From the NCBI GenBank assembly GCA_018398575.1, contig JAGTXZ010000011.1:2790001-2854000 (forward strand): a stretch of DNA of 64,000 nt, in the 5' to 3' direction. Each line of letters opens with the position of its first letter. Position 1 is the first letter of the stretch. A model generated the notes under the pieces. That model did no database searches. It had not been told where the DNA came from and saw nothing but the letters and a program-made list of their open reading frames with translations. This DNA is from Ampelomyces quisqualis (taxonomy: Eukaryota > Ascomycota > Dothideomycetes > Pleosporales > Phaeosphaeriaceae). Made by a program: the position numbers and the translations under genes. Shown here one piece after another: positions 46,618 through 57,473 of the stretch.

Positions 46618-46766
46618 TGATGAGAGTGGGACTCGAACCTGATCGTGTCAGCGGGTAGTCTCACTGTAGTGGAGGGGATCAAGCTTACCCACGCCACTTT
46701 CGTGACCAGGAAGTGATGTTAAGAGTAACCTTAACCTGGCGCCATAACCAACTCGGCCATCTCACC
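46618..46766 (-). tRNA. tRNA-Leu(AAG) with an anticodon intron and a second T-arm intron-like insertion
   Basis: The tRNA reads from 46766 down to 46618 (149 nt; 82 nt after removing both insertions). The acceptor stem GGTGAGA pairs with TCTCATC (one G-T), with discriminator A. The A box TGGCCGAGTTGG is at 46759-46748. The anticodon stem CCAGG/CCTGG is perfect and the loop carries AAG at 46732-46730. A 17-nt intron (46728-46712) sits at the canonical 37/38 position, and a CAC/GTG variable arm marks a class II tRNA. The T stem GTGGG/CCCAC is split after its fourth base by 50 nt (46688-46639) that starts GTAAGC, has GCTGACAC near the end and closes with CAG. Removing it restores a perfect T arm with loop TTCGAGT. 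The B box GGTTCGAGTCC is intact because the insertion ends in AG followed by G. A pseudogene is the alternative. Confidence 0.85.
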
Positions 46767-47000
46767 GATGAACGTTACTAAGTACTCAAAAACAACTAGC
46801 ATATATCTAAAAATGCAGCACAGTATTGCAGTCGCCCGGGATTCGCAACGCTGGAGCCGATGGTGTCGAGCTAGCTGACGACCCCGCAGCAAGTGAACAG
46901 TCGACTTTGAAATCTTACATGTGATGACGATATGACACGATGCCGCATTCACAAGCGCTATTTTGAAAACATCGAAGCTTATAAACGAGAAGTCATAATC

Positions 47001-48598
47001 CTACAGCTTGCTCTTGATACTGAACTGGTCGGGCCGATACATCTCATTCAACAAACGACTTGCATTGACCATCCAAGGCCTGCACTGGTCGAGGGATGTG
47101 ATACCAAGCAGCCTCATACCTGTCTGCAGCTCTTCGGCAAGTACTGTTCCAATTAGCACCCCAAATATCAAATCAAAGGCTGCGTGGAACTCACCATCAA
47201 CGCATTTCTCAACACCCTTCGACCCGTACGCACCCAAAGCGTACAAGAATGGCCGACCAACCCCAACTGCCGTCGCACCTAGACAAAGTGCTTTCAGAAC
47301 ATCATTCCCATCCCTCAGGCCGCCGTCTAAAAAGACCTCGAGCTTCTTCAACACTTCAGGGCAATAGGTACGAATCTCGCACAGCGTCATCAGCGCGCTC
47401 GGAGCAGTGTGCAACTGTCGCCCGCCATGATTGCTCAGCAAGATCCCATCGCACCCATACTCCATTGCGAGCTTTGCATCTTCGGCGCATTGAATGCCCT
47501 TCAACACGATCGGCCCATCCCACTCTTTGCGAATCCAGGCCAGATCCTCCCATGTCGTGTGCGGGCTAAGTTGTCCCTGGACTGGTCGTCCGCCCATGGC
47601 AGGCGCAAAAGCATTGTCCCCACCCGTCTCCCACGAGGACGCGCTTTCTTCTTCAAGACCCACTGCCAACGCTTCTTCGGCCTGCAGATAGCGGTCTGCC
47701 GTCCTTTTCCCAAGCACTGGTGTGTCAACTGTGATCCACAAGCCCTTGTATCCACACTTTTTGACTATCCGCATCAATTCAATCGCTTTCGTTCCATCTA
47801 CCGGCATGTAGTATTGGTAAAACAACATCGTTGGACTCGCTCCCTTGACATTCGCCTGCTCTTCCACATAGCGTTGCATAATCTGCTCAGTCGACTTTGT
47901 GCTCGCCGTGCTAACAACAGCATGGATGCCCTTTCGCACCGCGCCTTTGTACATCTCTGGCTCGGCGCCGGCGTGTATCGCGCCCATCGTGCCCATGGGC
48001 GACATGTAGAATGGATACGGCGATGCATGGCCCAGGATTTGGCAGCGCGTGTCGACGTCGCCGACATTACGCATCACGCGCGGGCGGAAGTGGATACGCC
48101 CCCAGTCATCGAGATTGCCCTTGAGGGATAGTCCGGTGTTGGCAGATGTCGATGCGTAGATGTAGGATTTGTGCGGCAGAACGGCTTTGGCGGCGTTTTC
48201 AAAGTCGGTGGCCGATACGCACATGGAGAGATGGGGCAGCGAGTGGGACGAGGATGAATCCGATGCTTTGATTGCCTTTTCTTCTTGGATTTGGCGAAGC
48301 TGGCCGAACGTGTCGGAGTCAACTGGACCGAGACGCGCATCGGCTGGAAGGTAGTCGGTCAGGTAATCCAAAGGATGGTATTTCTTGAACTCCTCTGTCG
48401 CGTCCTAATTTCACCTGAGTACGCGACTTAAGCTCGTCGAATCATACTGACCGTCCCAGCATGCCTCAAGATTATCGGTGCGCCGCCCGGATGCTCTGAC
48501 ACAAAGTTTGTCACATCGTACACGTTCGAGTCGAGCACGATCCAGCACGACTTCTTCTTGTCATGTTTCGCAACCTCTGCTCCGTCAATGTGACCCAT
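47001..48598 (-). CDS. Flavocytochrome b2-type FMN dehydrogenase (L-lactate dehydrogenase-like)
   Basis: Two exons, 48598-48452 and 48404-47001, encoding 516 residues. The 47-nt intron starts GTCAGT and ends ATTAG and lies inside the cytochrome b5 domain. Residues 1-75 form that domain, with heme ligands His36 (EHPGG) and His59 (KKYHP), spaced 23 apart as in yeast Cyb2. The FMN-dependent alpha-hydroxy-acid dehydrogenase barrel follows: PFYMSPMGTMGAIH, VDTPVLGKR, the active-site SNHGGRQLH (catalytic His and Arg) and DGGLRDGNDVLKA with GVGRPFLYAL for FMN phosphate. It oxidises L-lactate or a related 2-hydroxy acid and passes electrons to heme. Unlike Cyb2 there is no mitochondrial presequence, so it may be cytosolic or have another substrate. 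Confidence 0.93.
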
Positions 48599-49477
48599 TT
48601 TTGCGACATTCAGAGGTTGAGCGGGTCATGCTGGCCAACCAGGGTAGACATATTTGAGGGGTGGCGCCCCCATTCTCGGCGAGAACGCCGGAATTTGCGG
48701 CGGTAGGGTCCACAGCCGAAGAAGTCGTGGCGACAACCACCATGCTGCTATCGTTCCGTTTTTTGGATGTTGTATGAACAAGAGCAGGAAATCTCGGGAT
48801 GCTCACCGGCACTCAGATGATCTTCATGAGCGTCGCTGCTGTTGCGCGAGCATCTAGCGATCGAGATGGGATATCGCTCAGAGCCAAACCCCCGTGGTAA
48901 TCCAGCGAATGGCTCTAAGAGCAAAATCTGGTCTGCAATTGCATCGAAAACGGCGACAAGGGTCCTTCAAAGCTCGACGATTGCTAGGGCGCAATTCCAA
49001 TAGGTATCGCATGCTTTTGTTTCTCAGAACAACGGATCGCCAATTCTTCAGACATGCCAAAAGATACCCGAGAGGGAGTCTCCTCCCCTGGTGATTACCT
49101 AGCTGGGCGCAGGATATGATCCTACCCAAGGCAGCGGATGGAGGATTCTACATGCGCATAATCTTGTCATGTCGCACACTCCATCAAGAGGTGGCGGCGT
49201 TGGTCAACACTTTGGATTACGAATGGGGCGTGATGAGTGTTCCGACAGATCTCATCACTGCGTAACGAACATTGTATCGTAGCGAAGTCTCACCATGCGC
49301 AAGGCAGCTTGCAGTCATAACGCCATGGCCGATTAAGAGAACGTGTGCGACTCTAGGAAGACAAGCCCAGATAGTGCAAAAAAGAAGGGTATACCAGTAC
49401 AACCACGTTTATCACCCCACTTGTTCGACGAAAGTCTCTGTCAATAAGACATTACCTAAGCACAACCGCACCGTACC
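48599..49477. other. Intergenic region
   Basis: About 0.88 kb between the flavocytochrome b2-like gene start and the 3' end of the rhodopsin-domain gene, both on the minus strand. Short open frames only; no family resemblance, repeat or RNA gene seen. Confidence 0.6.
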
Positions 49478-50944
49478 TTATACAATATCTGCCGGCCTTT
49501 CCGCGGGCCTTTCAGCAGGCGTACTATACCCCGTCTCAGCCAGCGGCACCGCCCTACCAATACTACTTTCCCTGTTCGCCCTCGAGTCCTCTCTAGTGTA
49601 TACCGTCCACTCCACGCTCTTTACAATCCCATTCTGGCCCGCGTCGTCTGACGTGATCCGCTGTTCATCACTGTGCGCATCGTCGCTCTTCCTCCACCCG
49701 CTCTTCATCTCGATATTTGTGTGGTCCACAGACTCGCTGTCCAAATCATCATATCCACTCTTCCCGCCGGGACGCGTGTGTCGCGATGATGCACCGATGT
49801 TAGAATGATTGCCGTACCCGTACGTATTGCCCGAGTTCTTGTTCGTCGACGAGCGTTCGAAAGAGGGGCGCAGCCAGGGAATGAAGCGGCTGAGGATGTA
49901 CTTTACAGTCGGACCGCTTGTGCCGATAATGGCGACAGAAGACTCGATAGCGGAGTAGGCGGATGTTACGCTGTAGCTGTTTGTTTTGCCTTTGAAGGCG
50001 TCGAGGAGCCAGAAGAGGCGGGCGATGCCGATTGCGATGACGATGAAGCCGAGGGAGAGGAAGGCGATTGTGACGAGTTTGCGCTTGAAGGGCATCTGCA
50101 AATCCCAGATGATCCATGTGGGGATGCTGGAACATGTTAGCTTCGAATACTACCATGAGTAGGACCAGACTGACAGCAAGACGAGGAAATCAGTGATGAT
50201 GACGACCGCGATGTTGCCGGAAACGTAGAGGATTGGACTGTAGCAGCCGCCCGGTATGCTTCGATCCCACGATTTGGCTACGGGCAGACATGGCACCGCT
50301 GAGACAATGGTCGTGGCGACCATGAAGACGCCATTGAGAATTTGGAGGCCGATGATTGTGCGTTTGATCCAGGGGTTGCGCGAACGGAGTTTGTACAAAC
50401 TCCACAAGAACGAAGCTTTGACGAGACAGATACATGGGTTGTACACGATGCTGAGTGCGTATTGTAGCTGTCCTGTGATTAAACGAGTGCAAGTGATGAG
50501 CTCTTATATGAGTACTCACTTTAAAGGCGCGGACCATGTCAATAGCATAGAACGGCACATCTTCCTGACGATAGCCAGTGTACATTTGCTTCACAACTAT
50601 GCCACCCGTCAGATGTTGACCATGGTAATGGTACAATGCGACTTACAAAGGTGGGTGATTACACTGTTCGCCGTGGCCAGCACCCATGCGCCTGCGATGA
50701 CAGCGTCGTCTGTGCAAGAGTCAGTGATGAAAGAGTTGGAAAAGGATCAACCAAACGTACCTCCTCCAAGTAAACGGTCAACAAACTTCCTCCAGAAACG
50801 AATCATGAGCACGAGCAGTGCTAGCCCAGGGAACAGGTACAACATTGCGATCAGCAGAGGCTGGAGTCCTGGGTCAACATTCGACATATCGGGTGCTGGC
50901 GGTGGGCCAGCACCTGGGTCACCAAGGCCAGCTGGACCAGACAT
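49478..50944 (-). CDS. Rhodopsin-domain integral membrane protein
   Basis: Five exons: 50944-50761, 50709-50647, 50596-50520, 50467-50175 and 50126-49478, encoding 421 residues. The four introns (48-52 nt) start GTACGT, GTAAGT, GTGAGT and GTCAGT and end in CAG or TAG; intron 3 uses a second AG (GGACAG) to keep frame. About seven hydrophobic helices span residues 25-300, with the typical fungal pattern: Asp-Asp after helix 2 (GGDDAVIAGAW), a LVKASFLW segment, CLPVAKSWD after it, then TDFLVLLIPTWIIWDLQMP. The last 120 residues are polar, Ser/Asn/Arg-rich and disordered. This fungal family has seven helices but no retinal lysine signature that I can see; some members signal or act in pathogenicity, but the function of this one is unknown. 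Confidence 0.88.
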
Positions 50945-52612
50945 TTTCGCAAAGCAGACGAAGTCGACAACGATTCAAAGAACAAGCGGTGCGATTCGGA
51001 TAGCAAAATGCCAGCACCAGCGAAGCAGCAAGTCGACGACGGACTCTCCCGTCTTTACGTTACGCAAAAACGTGTGGGAATCAACAAGCTTTTTCCTTGG
51101 TATCCTCACCTTCACGTTCTGGATTACTCCGCGCCGAATCCTTTCCAGCATCCACACACATTGCAGCATCAAGGCCGCAGCCCAGCCGCCTCGGTTCCCT
51201 CGCAATCGCATAGCATGCACGAGGATGTGATAGAGCATGCTCGCACATCCAGGTACCGAGCGCGTCTTCTGGTTCGCCCCTTCACCTGCATGTGTATCCG
51301 AGGGAAGGGATCACTAAGGTACAGAGGCACTTTATTTGCTTCTCGGTGGCGTATGTGGGAGCGGGGGCCCGCGCCCGCGGGCTGCTGCGAGTGAATGTAG
51401 CTAGGAATTGATGTGTTGAGCAAGGGAAGGTTGAATCCTTCGCATTGTACGGAGTAGTCAGACCCGTTCATCCGTTTTTGGCCGCTGGCGTGCTGAAGAA
51501 TCGACTATTGGGACCAAGTTGCATAATCTGTTTCATTGTGGCAAATGGAAATGAGGCGAGATGGAAGCAACGCTTACATTCGACATTCGTAACTTGACAC
51601 TGCTACACACCCAGCGCAAAGGTAAACATTGATTGGAACAATTCACGAGCGCTGTGTTCGCGGAATGTGGTGGAAACGTCGTGGCATGACTCAAGATGCA
51701 AGAACTCCTCCTGTGCGGACGTTGAGTTCTTCTTATGGTAGAGCCCCCGCTACCTACCGGTATACGGTAAAGATTAGCCCAGAATCCGGGTGAAATAGTT
51801 ATGTAGGATGCGGCACGTTTCTTAGCGAGATTGCTGGATAAATCAAGGGTTCTCAGATGCAAGAGACAACCTCCAGAAACAAATGGTGGCGTTCATGAAT
51901 CATGAGCCGCGCAGGAAGAGATTCCCGGCTGTGTACCCTGCACACGCCAATGTTCCCGCCAATCATGGGGTGAGGTGAGCCTTGAGGGTCCAATCTACGG
52001 ACACCTTGCGGGCCGCACCTCAGGACAGCGTGAGAACATCGATTGTGGGAATTTGCGTCTCGAAAGCCATCGATAGAGATGTCATGTTTTCGGAACCCGC
52101 AGCGCTGTCTCGAGATTCGGAGGCTGACAGAAATCGCCAACCACGTGTATGTGTGGGCGTAACAACCGTATCCTTGTGGGCGGGACATGATTCGACAGCA
52201 GTGAATCCTTCGCCACCCTTCCGCAACAGGAAATGAACGACTGCGTTCATGCGATCGAGCTCATCCCCACTGGAGTCGGGGACACCCGAATGTAGCCTGC
52301 TGCGTGCATGGAGTTCTGGAATCAATCTTCTTGGCTCGCGGAGAGCGAGTTCGCTCGCAAAATAGTCTCATGCGAGGACGACACCCTTCTCTTTTGTTGA
52401 CCAAACCTTGGATCCAACGACTCGGTGCACATCTGCCGAATAATGGGGTTCATCCGCCGCACTGCCGCAGTATGCACAGTTGCGGCGTTCAGCATCCAGG
52501 TCAGGTCGTATAAAAGCCCACGCGGGTGCCAGGAACGTAGAAAGTTAGGAGGCTGCTTTTTAATTTATCCGTCTTCTGACCCTCAGCCTCTCACAGCATC
52601 TCATCGTTCGTG
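50945..52612. other. Divergent intergenic region
   Basis: About 1.67 kb between the rhodopsin-domain gene (-) and the BBE-type oxidase (+). It contains the 9-mer TACGGAGTA at 51448-51456 and a TATA box near its right end. Antisense-like open frames occur but none resembles a protein family. Confidence 0.6.
52509..52516 (+). promoter_or_regulatory. TATA box of the BBE-type oxidase gene
   Basis: TATAAAAG, 97 bp upstream of the ATG at 52613, a suitable distance for a fungal gene with a short 5' UTR. Canonical TATA boxes are uncommon in this window and often accompany strongly regulated genes. Confidence 0.6.
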
Positions 52613-54651
52613 ATGCTGGCTAAGTCGTTCGCTCTTTCTTTGGCCTGTGCCGCTATTACGTCTGCACAGAGTTATGCCGCTCCTTCATTCACGACTTCAG
52701 TAGCGCCTGCTGCTGAGACGGTCGCTTCTGATGCTACTCCCGCCAATGTTGCGCTGTTCGAAACCGAGAAAGTACAGCTTACGGACAATGTTGTCTCGGA
52801 CCTTCAGGCGAACCCTGACATTGCTGAGTACGCGGCACTTTTCGAATTTGAGGACAGCTCAAACTCGAAATTGAGCACTCGTGCGCGCCGTGTTCGCAAG
52901 TCTCTCCGATGCAAAACGATGCCCGGTGATCTTCTGTACCCAAGCAAGATTGTATGGGGCGTCTTCGATCTTCTCCTTGGTGGTGCTTTGGAGAAGATTG
53001 TTCCTATCGGTTCGCCGTGTTACAAGAAGTCCGAGTACAACAACTACAATGCTGAGAAGTGCACATCGCTTGTTGCCAACTACAACCAGGAGGAGATTTA
53101 GTAAGTCTGAAGAACAAGACATCGGTGGGCGAAGTTGACATGTCCAGCTATGAAGACAATGGCGCGCTCATGAACCCTCTGTATTATGGCATGACTTGCC
53201 CTATTCCAGCTTCTGGAAATTTCGCCAGCGGGACTTGCACCCAGGGAGGGTACTCTGAATATGCTGTCAAGATCTCCAACGTCGCGCAGATCCAGCTTGC
53301 AGTCAACATGGCTCGATCGCTCAACCTTCGCTTAGTCGTCCGCAACACGGGCCACGACTACAATGGTCGTTCTGTTGGTAAGGGCGCATTGAGTGTTTGG
53401 ACCCACGGCCTCAAGGACATCCAGTATGTCCAAAACTACAAGAGTTCGTCTTACTCGGGCCCTGTATTCAAGGTCGGCGCCGGTGTCCAGGGTTTTGAGC
53501 TGTACCAGGCTGCCGACAAGTACGGTGTTTCTGCTGTCGCTGGTATCTGTCCCACTGTCGGTATCTATGGTGGTTACTCTGCAGGAGGTGGTCACTCTCC
53601 CCTGATGCAGCTTTTCGGTGTCGGCTCTGACCAAGTCGTTGCTCTCGAGGTTGTGACCGCCAACGGCCGCTTCGTGACTGCGACTCCTACAGTCAACAGC
53701 GACTTGTACTGGGCCCTTCTTGGTGGTGGCGGTGGTACCTTTGGCATCGTCACATCTGCTGTTGTCAAAGTCCACCGCAAGGTCCCTGTCACAGTCAGCC
53801 AATGGACTCTCATGACTTCCGACACCGTCTCTGCCGATGCGTTTTGGGATGCGTTTAAGTTCTTCTATGACAACTTCCCCACTTACAACGCGGCCAAGAC
53901 GTACTCGTACTTCGCGCTCATGAAGCTCGCCCCGGGCACCTACATGTGGTCCATGGGCCCTTTCTTCGCCACCGACAAGACAGTTGAGGAGTACGAGGCG
54001 CTCATCAAGCCTTTCTACGAGAAGTGCGAATCCCTGGGAATCAAGCTTAACCCCAACACAACCCACTACGATAGCTTCTATCCAGCGTATCAAGCTACCT
54101 TTGGAGGTCTCGACTACTTTGTTGGCGGTGCCGGTGCCACTCCCGGCAACCGCATGCTGCCGACCGAGAACTGGGCAACCGAAGAGATCCGCAACCAGAC
54201 TTTTGCCGCGGTTAGGAACGCAGTTGAAAATGCTTTGATGCTTAACATGTACCACCAGCACGCTGCTGATCAGGAGAAGAAGGACATCAACTCGGTAAAC
54301 CCTGCTTTCCGCAACGAGCAGAGCATGATCGTCGCCATCAACCTGGTGCCCCAAGAGAACGCCGCGGGCTGGAAGGCTGCGGTTGAAGATCTCAACACCA
54401 ACATCTTGGGCCCTCTTCGCAGGGTCACACCGGCGGGTGGAAGCTATGGAAATGAGGCTGACATCGCCGAGCCTGACTGGCAGCAGGCGTTCTGGGGCAA
54501 GAACTACCCGAGACTGCTGAAGATTAAGAAGCAGGTCGACCCCACTGGCCTGTTCTACGTGCACCACGGTGTTGGTAGCGAAGACTGGGTTGTTGACGAC
54601 AAGGGCATCGTAGGTGTGCAATCGACAGACGGGCCGCTGTGTCGCGCGTAG
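52613..54651 (+). CDS. Secreted FAD-linked oxidase, berberine-bridge-enzyme type
   Basis: Two exons, 52613-53100 and 53148-54651, encoding 663 residues. The 47-nt intron starts GTAAGT, has GTTGACA and ends TCCAG. Residues 1-18 are a signal peptide (MLAKSFALSLACAAITSA). After a Thr/Ala-rich propeptide-like segment comes an FAD-binding type 4 (VAO) domain with VVRNTGHDYNGRS, whose His (about 232) is the usual 8-alpha flavin attachment site, and GICPTVGIYGGYSAGGGHS, whose Cys (about 297) is the second attachment site of bicovalent BBE-like enzymes. The C-terminal BBE domain ends in the WGKNYPRLLKIKKQVDPTGLF pattern with the YVHHGVGSEDW tail. Such enzymes oxidise sugars, alcohols or secondary metabolites. 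It lies between a rhodopsin-domain gene and a Zn2Cys6 gene, a possible small cluster, though no core biosynthetic gene is nearby. Confidence 0.93.
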
Positions 54652-55665
54652 GGCGTAGATGCTGCGATGAGTAGCTTTTTTTCCGTCGATTTATTAATAC
54701 AACCACGTATGTCAACCGAACATCCAGGTTTCGTTGTTCAGACTTGCCAACCATCAAGTCAAGCCTTCATCTCAAAACGAGTGACTAACCTGTTAAGGTA
54801 CAGGTTAGGCCTATGTAGGTAGCTGCTAGGCCAAAACAAGCAATCAATCAAGTCAAGCCCCACCTCTCGAGCCCCACTTCATTATGCTGTCGCGCGTCGC
54901 AAGGCTATGGACAGGCTGTGACCATGTGGCCACGGGATTACTGTCGCAAGATGCGACACCTGCGTCCTGCGATGGCTTACAAGCTGGCATTGGGCGCTTA
55001 TGAGGTGTTGTGGTGAGACTGCGGGACTTGTCACGTGGCTGGAGCGGCGCTAACACTGCTTCTCCCACCACCCACAAACCTCCAAACAAGTCCCCGCCTG
55101 TGAGACTTGGGGTCTGACAGTTCTATTCTTTTCCTAGTCCCTATTGGACGGGAGCATCTGCCATCTGCTCTTTCGCATGTCTCGAAATCTGCCGTGGGTG
55201 CCAAGGGGCGGTGCAACGCCAGTGCTGCACGCGCGGGATGGAGCCCGTCCTCCGCCCGCGACCGCTGCACGGCGCTTTCGTCCAGACTTAATGGAGGGCA
55301 GGTTGAGACGAGAAGCATGACTCGAGTGTCACGGCGTGGCGAGTTGTGTTATGCGGGCGCAATGCCGCATGTCGCAGCAGAGTGGTGAGGCTCGCAACGT
55401 CGGAGATGGTGTCGTGGCGGCAAGAGTACACGATTAGTCACCCAACGCGGTCTGTCACCGCAACGATAGACGGACTGTAAAACAAACATATTCTTCGTCC
55501 TCCGCTACATCTCCTGACGTCTACGGGTTTGTTGTCTGTTTTGTGCCTCTGCGAATTGTCGGGAACATCACCATCCGGACCGGAATCGTTGACTACCAAG
55601 ACCAACTACCATGTGCCCTTTCAGTATGTCTTCAAGATACTTCAGATGTCTTCAAGAGACTTCAG
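54652..55665. other. Intergenic region upstream of the Zn2Cys6 gene
   Basis: About 1 kb of promoter or 5' UTR sequence. No gene is recognised. A 20-bp tandem repeat begins at 55622 and runs into the coding start of the next gene. The gene's true 5' exon might lie here. Confidence 0.55.
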
Positions 55666-55700
55666 ATGTCTTCAAGAGACTTCAGATGTCTTCAAGATAC
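55622..55700. repeat. 20-bp tandem repeat, four copies, at a gene start
   Basis: Units based on TTCAGATGTCTTCAAGAGAC at about 55622, 55641, 55661 and 55681, with GATAC in the first and last. Because 20 is not a multiple of 3, each unit shifts the reading frame. Confidence 0.92.
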
Positions 55701-57176
55701 TTCAGATGCATCATCGCTGACGAGAACAGCATCTCTACCTGCTGGCGAAGGGCCAAGTCGATTCTCTCCTACTGCTGTGACGGACTGGCAGCCGCGGAGA
55801 AAATCAGTCTCCAATGCGTGCGAGCGGTGTCGACGACGCAAGATCAGATGTGATGGCGAGACGCCGTGCGCTACATGCAAACGCTTCACGTTGAAATGTA
55901 TAAGAACACAAAAGCCACGGGAAGTGGTAGCATTGTCAGTCTCCAGAGCCCTGAATGCTGGTGGTGCATCCGACATCGTGCTGTAGAACATGATTGACCC
56001 ATGAACAGCGAACACAGAGAGGCGCTCGAGGGTCGAATACATCATCTCGAGGCGCAACTAGCGGCCCATGTCAATGCCCCAATGCACGGCATGGAGTCTC
56101 TCGACCAGGCCATTGTGGCAACCACCCCAACCTCGTTCGACTGGCAAATGCCCCCACTGCATCTAAACCTCGACACCACCGTCCCGGCCTCTTTCACAGC
56201 TGACGACCTGGATCTTGGGAGCTTCTCGACAGGCGGCAGTCTGCCGTCCATCTCTATCAATGAATGTGAGCATGTCCCAAACGTGGCATCCCCCAGTTCA
56301 GACGTACCTTCATTATATTCAGGCACCACACGTGCATCCTCGCCCGACACCATGCCGCCCACGAGCGCACCCCCACATTACGCATCCATGGCGCACCACC
56401 TATCCAGCAGCAACAAGCCCTCGGTGTCGTCGCCAATGGAGCCACACACGGCACCCTCATGGGAATTCATGGCCCAAGCAAGTGCAGCCGGGCAGCTGAA
56501 ACCGCACACGAAAAGCAGCAAAGGCCACTCGCGCCGCACATCAGCCACATCTCTCTCCGCCTCGTCGGACGAAAACGCCATGTCTCCCATCCCCGAAGTC
56601 GAAGACGACCTTCTCCCTCTCGCCCCCGCGCCCCGTCTCCCCCGACAAGGCATCTTCTCCGCTAACCCCACCGACTCCCCCAACCCCTCCTCCTCGCGCT
56701 CAGGCTTCAAAGACCGCAGCCGTGCCCTCGCCACCACCCCTTTACCCTCCCGCTTCGAAGCCGAAACACTCACTTCCGAATTCGCAGCCTACATTGAATC
56801 CCTGCCCTACCGCGCATACACCATGACCCCACCGCTCTTCGCCCACCTGTGCGAGTCAGTCTATCCGACGACCCAGCCCGCGTCCGCCAGCAACGTATCT
56901 GTGTCGGTGTCAGTGTCCATGTCGCACGCCATGGCGCGCTTCCACGTCTTCCTCAGCATGGCGGTCGCGATGAAATTGCGCATCAGGGACGCGCCGGAGC
57001 ACACGAATGCGCTGCTCAACACGTGCTATGAGCTTGCGATGCGGGAGGCCGGGGCCGCGACCTTCTGGGCGGAACAAGGCGGCGTGGAAGCGGCGCAATT
57101 GGTTGCAGTGTATGCGGCGGTGAGGAAAGGGGATGGCGAGGTCGTGAGGCCTTTGCAGCAGTCGTTTTCGTGGTGA
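55666..57176 (+). CDS. Zn2Cys6 transcription factor, short form
   Basis: Two exons, 55666-55934 and 56009-57176, encoding 478 residues with this start. The zinc cluster has canonical spacing CX2CX6CX5CX2CX6C at residues 52-78 (NACERCRRRKIRCDG...). The 74-nt intron uses GTCAGT, an ATTGAC branch site and ACAG, and joins the cluster to a leucine-containing helix, HREALEGRIHHLEAQ, the usual dimerisation element. A long Ser/Pro/Thr-rich linker follows, then only the first part of the fungal-specific regulatory region (FAAYIESLPYRAYTM...ETTNALLNTCYE-like helices, ending near GGVEAAQLVAVYA). Family members usually run 600-900 residues, so it is short or C-terminally truncated. The start is uncertain: the ATG lies in a frame-shifting repeat. 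It may regulate the neighbouring oxidase. Confidence 0.82.
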
Positions 57177-57473
57177 GGGTGGCAGCGTGGGGTGGGCATG
57201 GGCCTGTGTTTCAGAGCGTCTTGTGTCTATGCGTAAATGGTAGAAGCTGGTTTGCTGGTATGTATATAGCAATGACGAATCTCGCGTCGCGCAAGTAGCG
57301 ACATGACGGGAAAATTCACACAAAAGGTCTAGGCCCTTTATCCATGTGTGCTTGTTGGAAATTGCTGGGGACAAGGTAGACTTTTGATTCATTGATCGCT
57401 ACTCATGACAAACGCCAGTAATGCTACTATATTACACTCATTACCAAGTCGTCAAATCTCAAACACCACTCGC

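Noticed and set aside
53332..54621. 429-codon minus-strand ORF opposite the BBE-type oxidase
   Set aside because: Antisense shadow; the sense strand has signal peptide, flavin sites and a correct splice junction.
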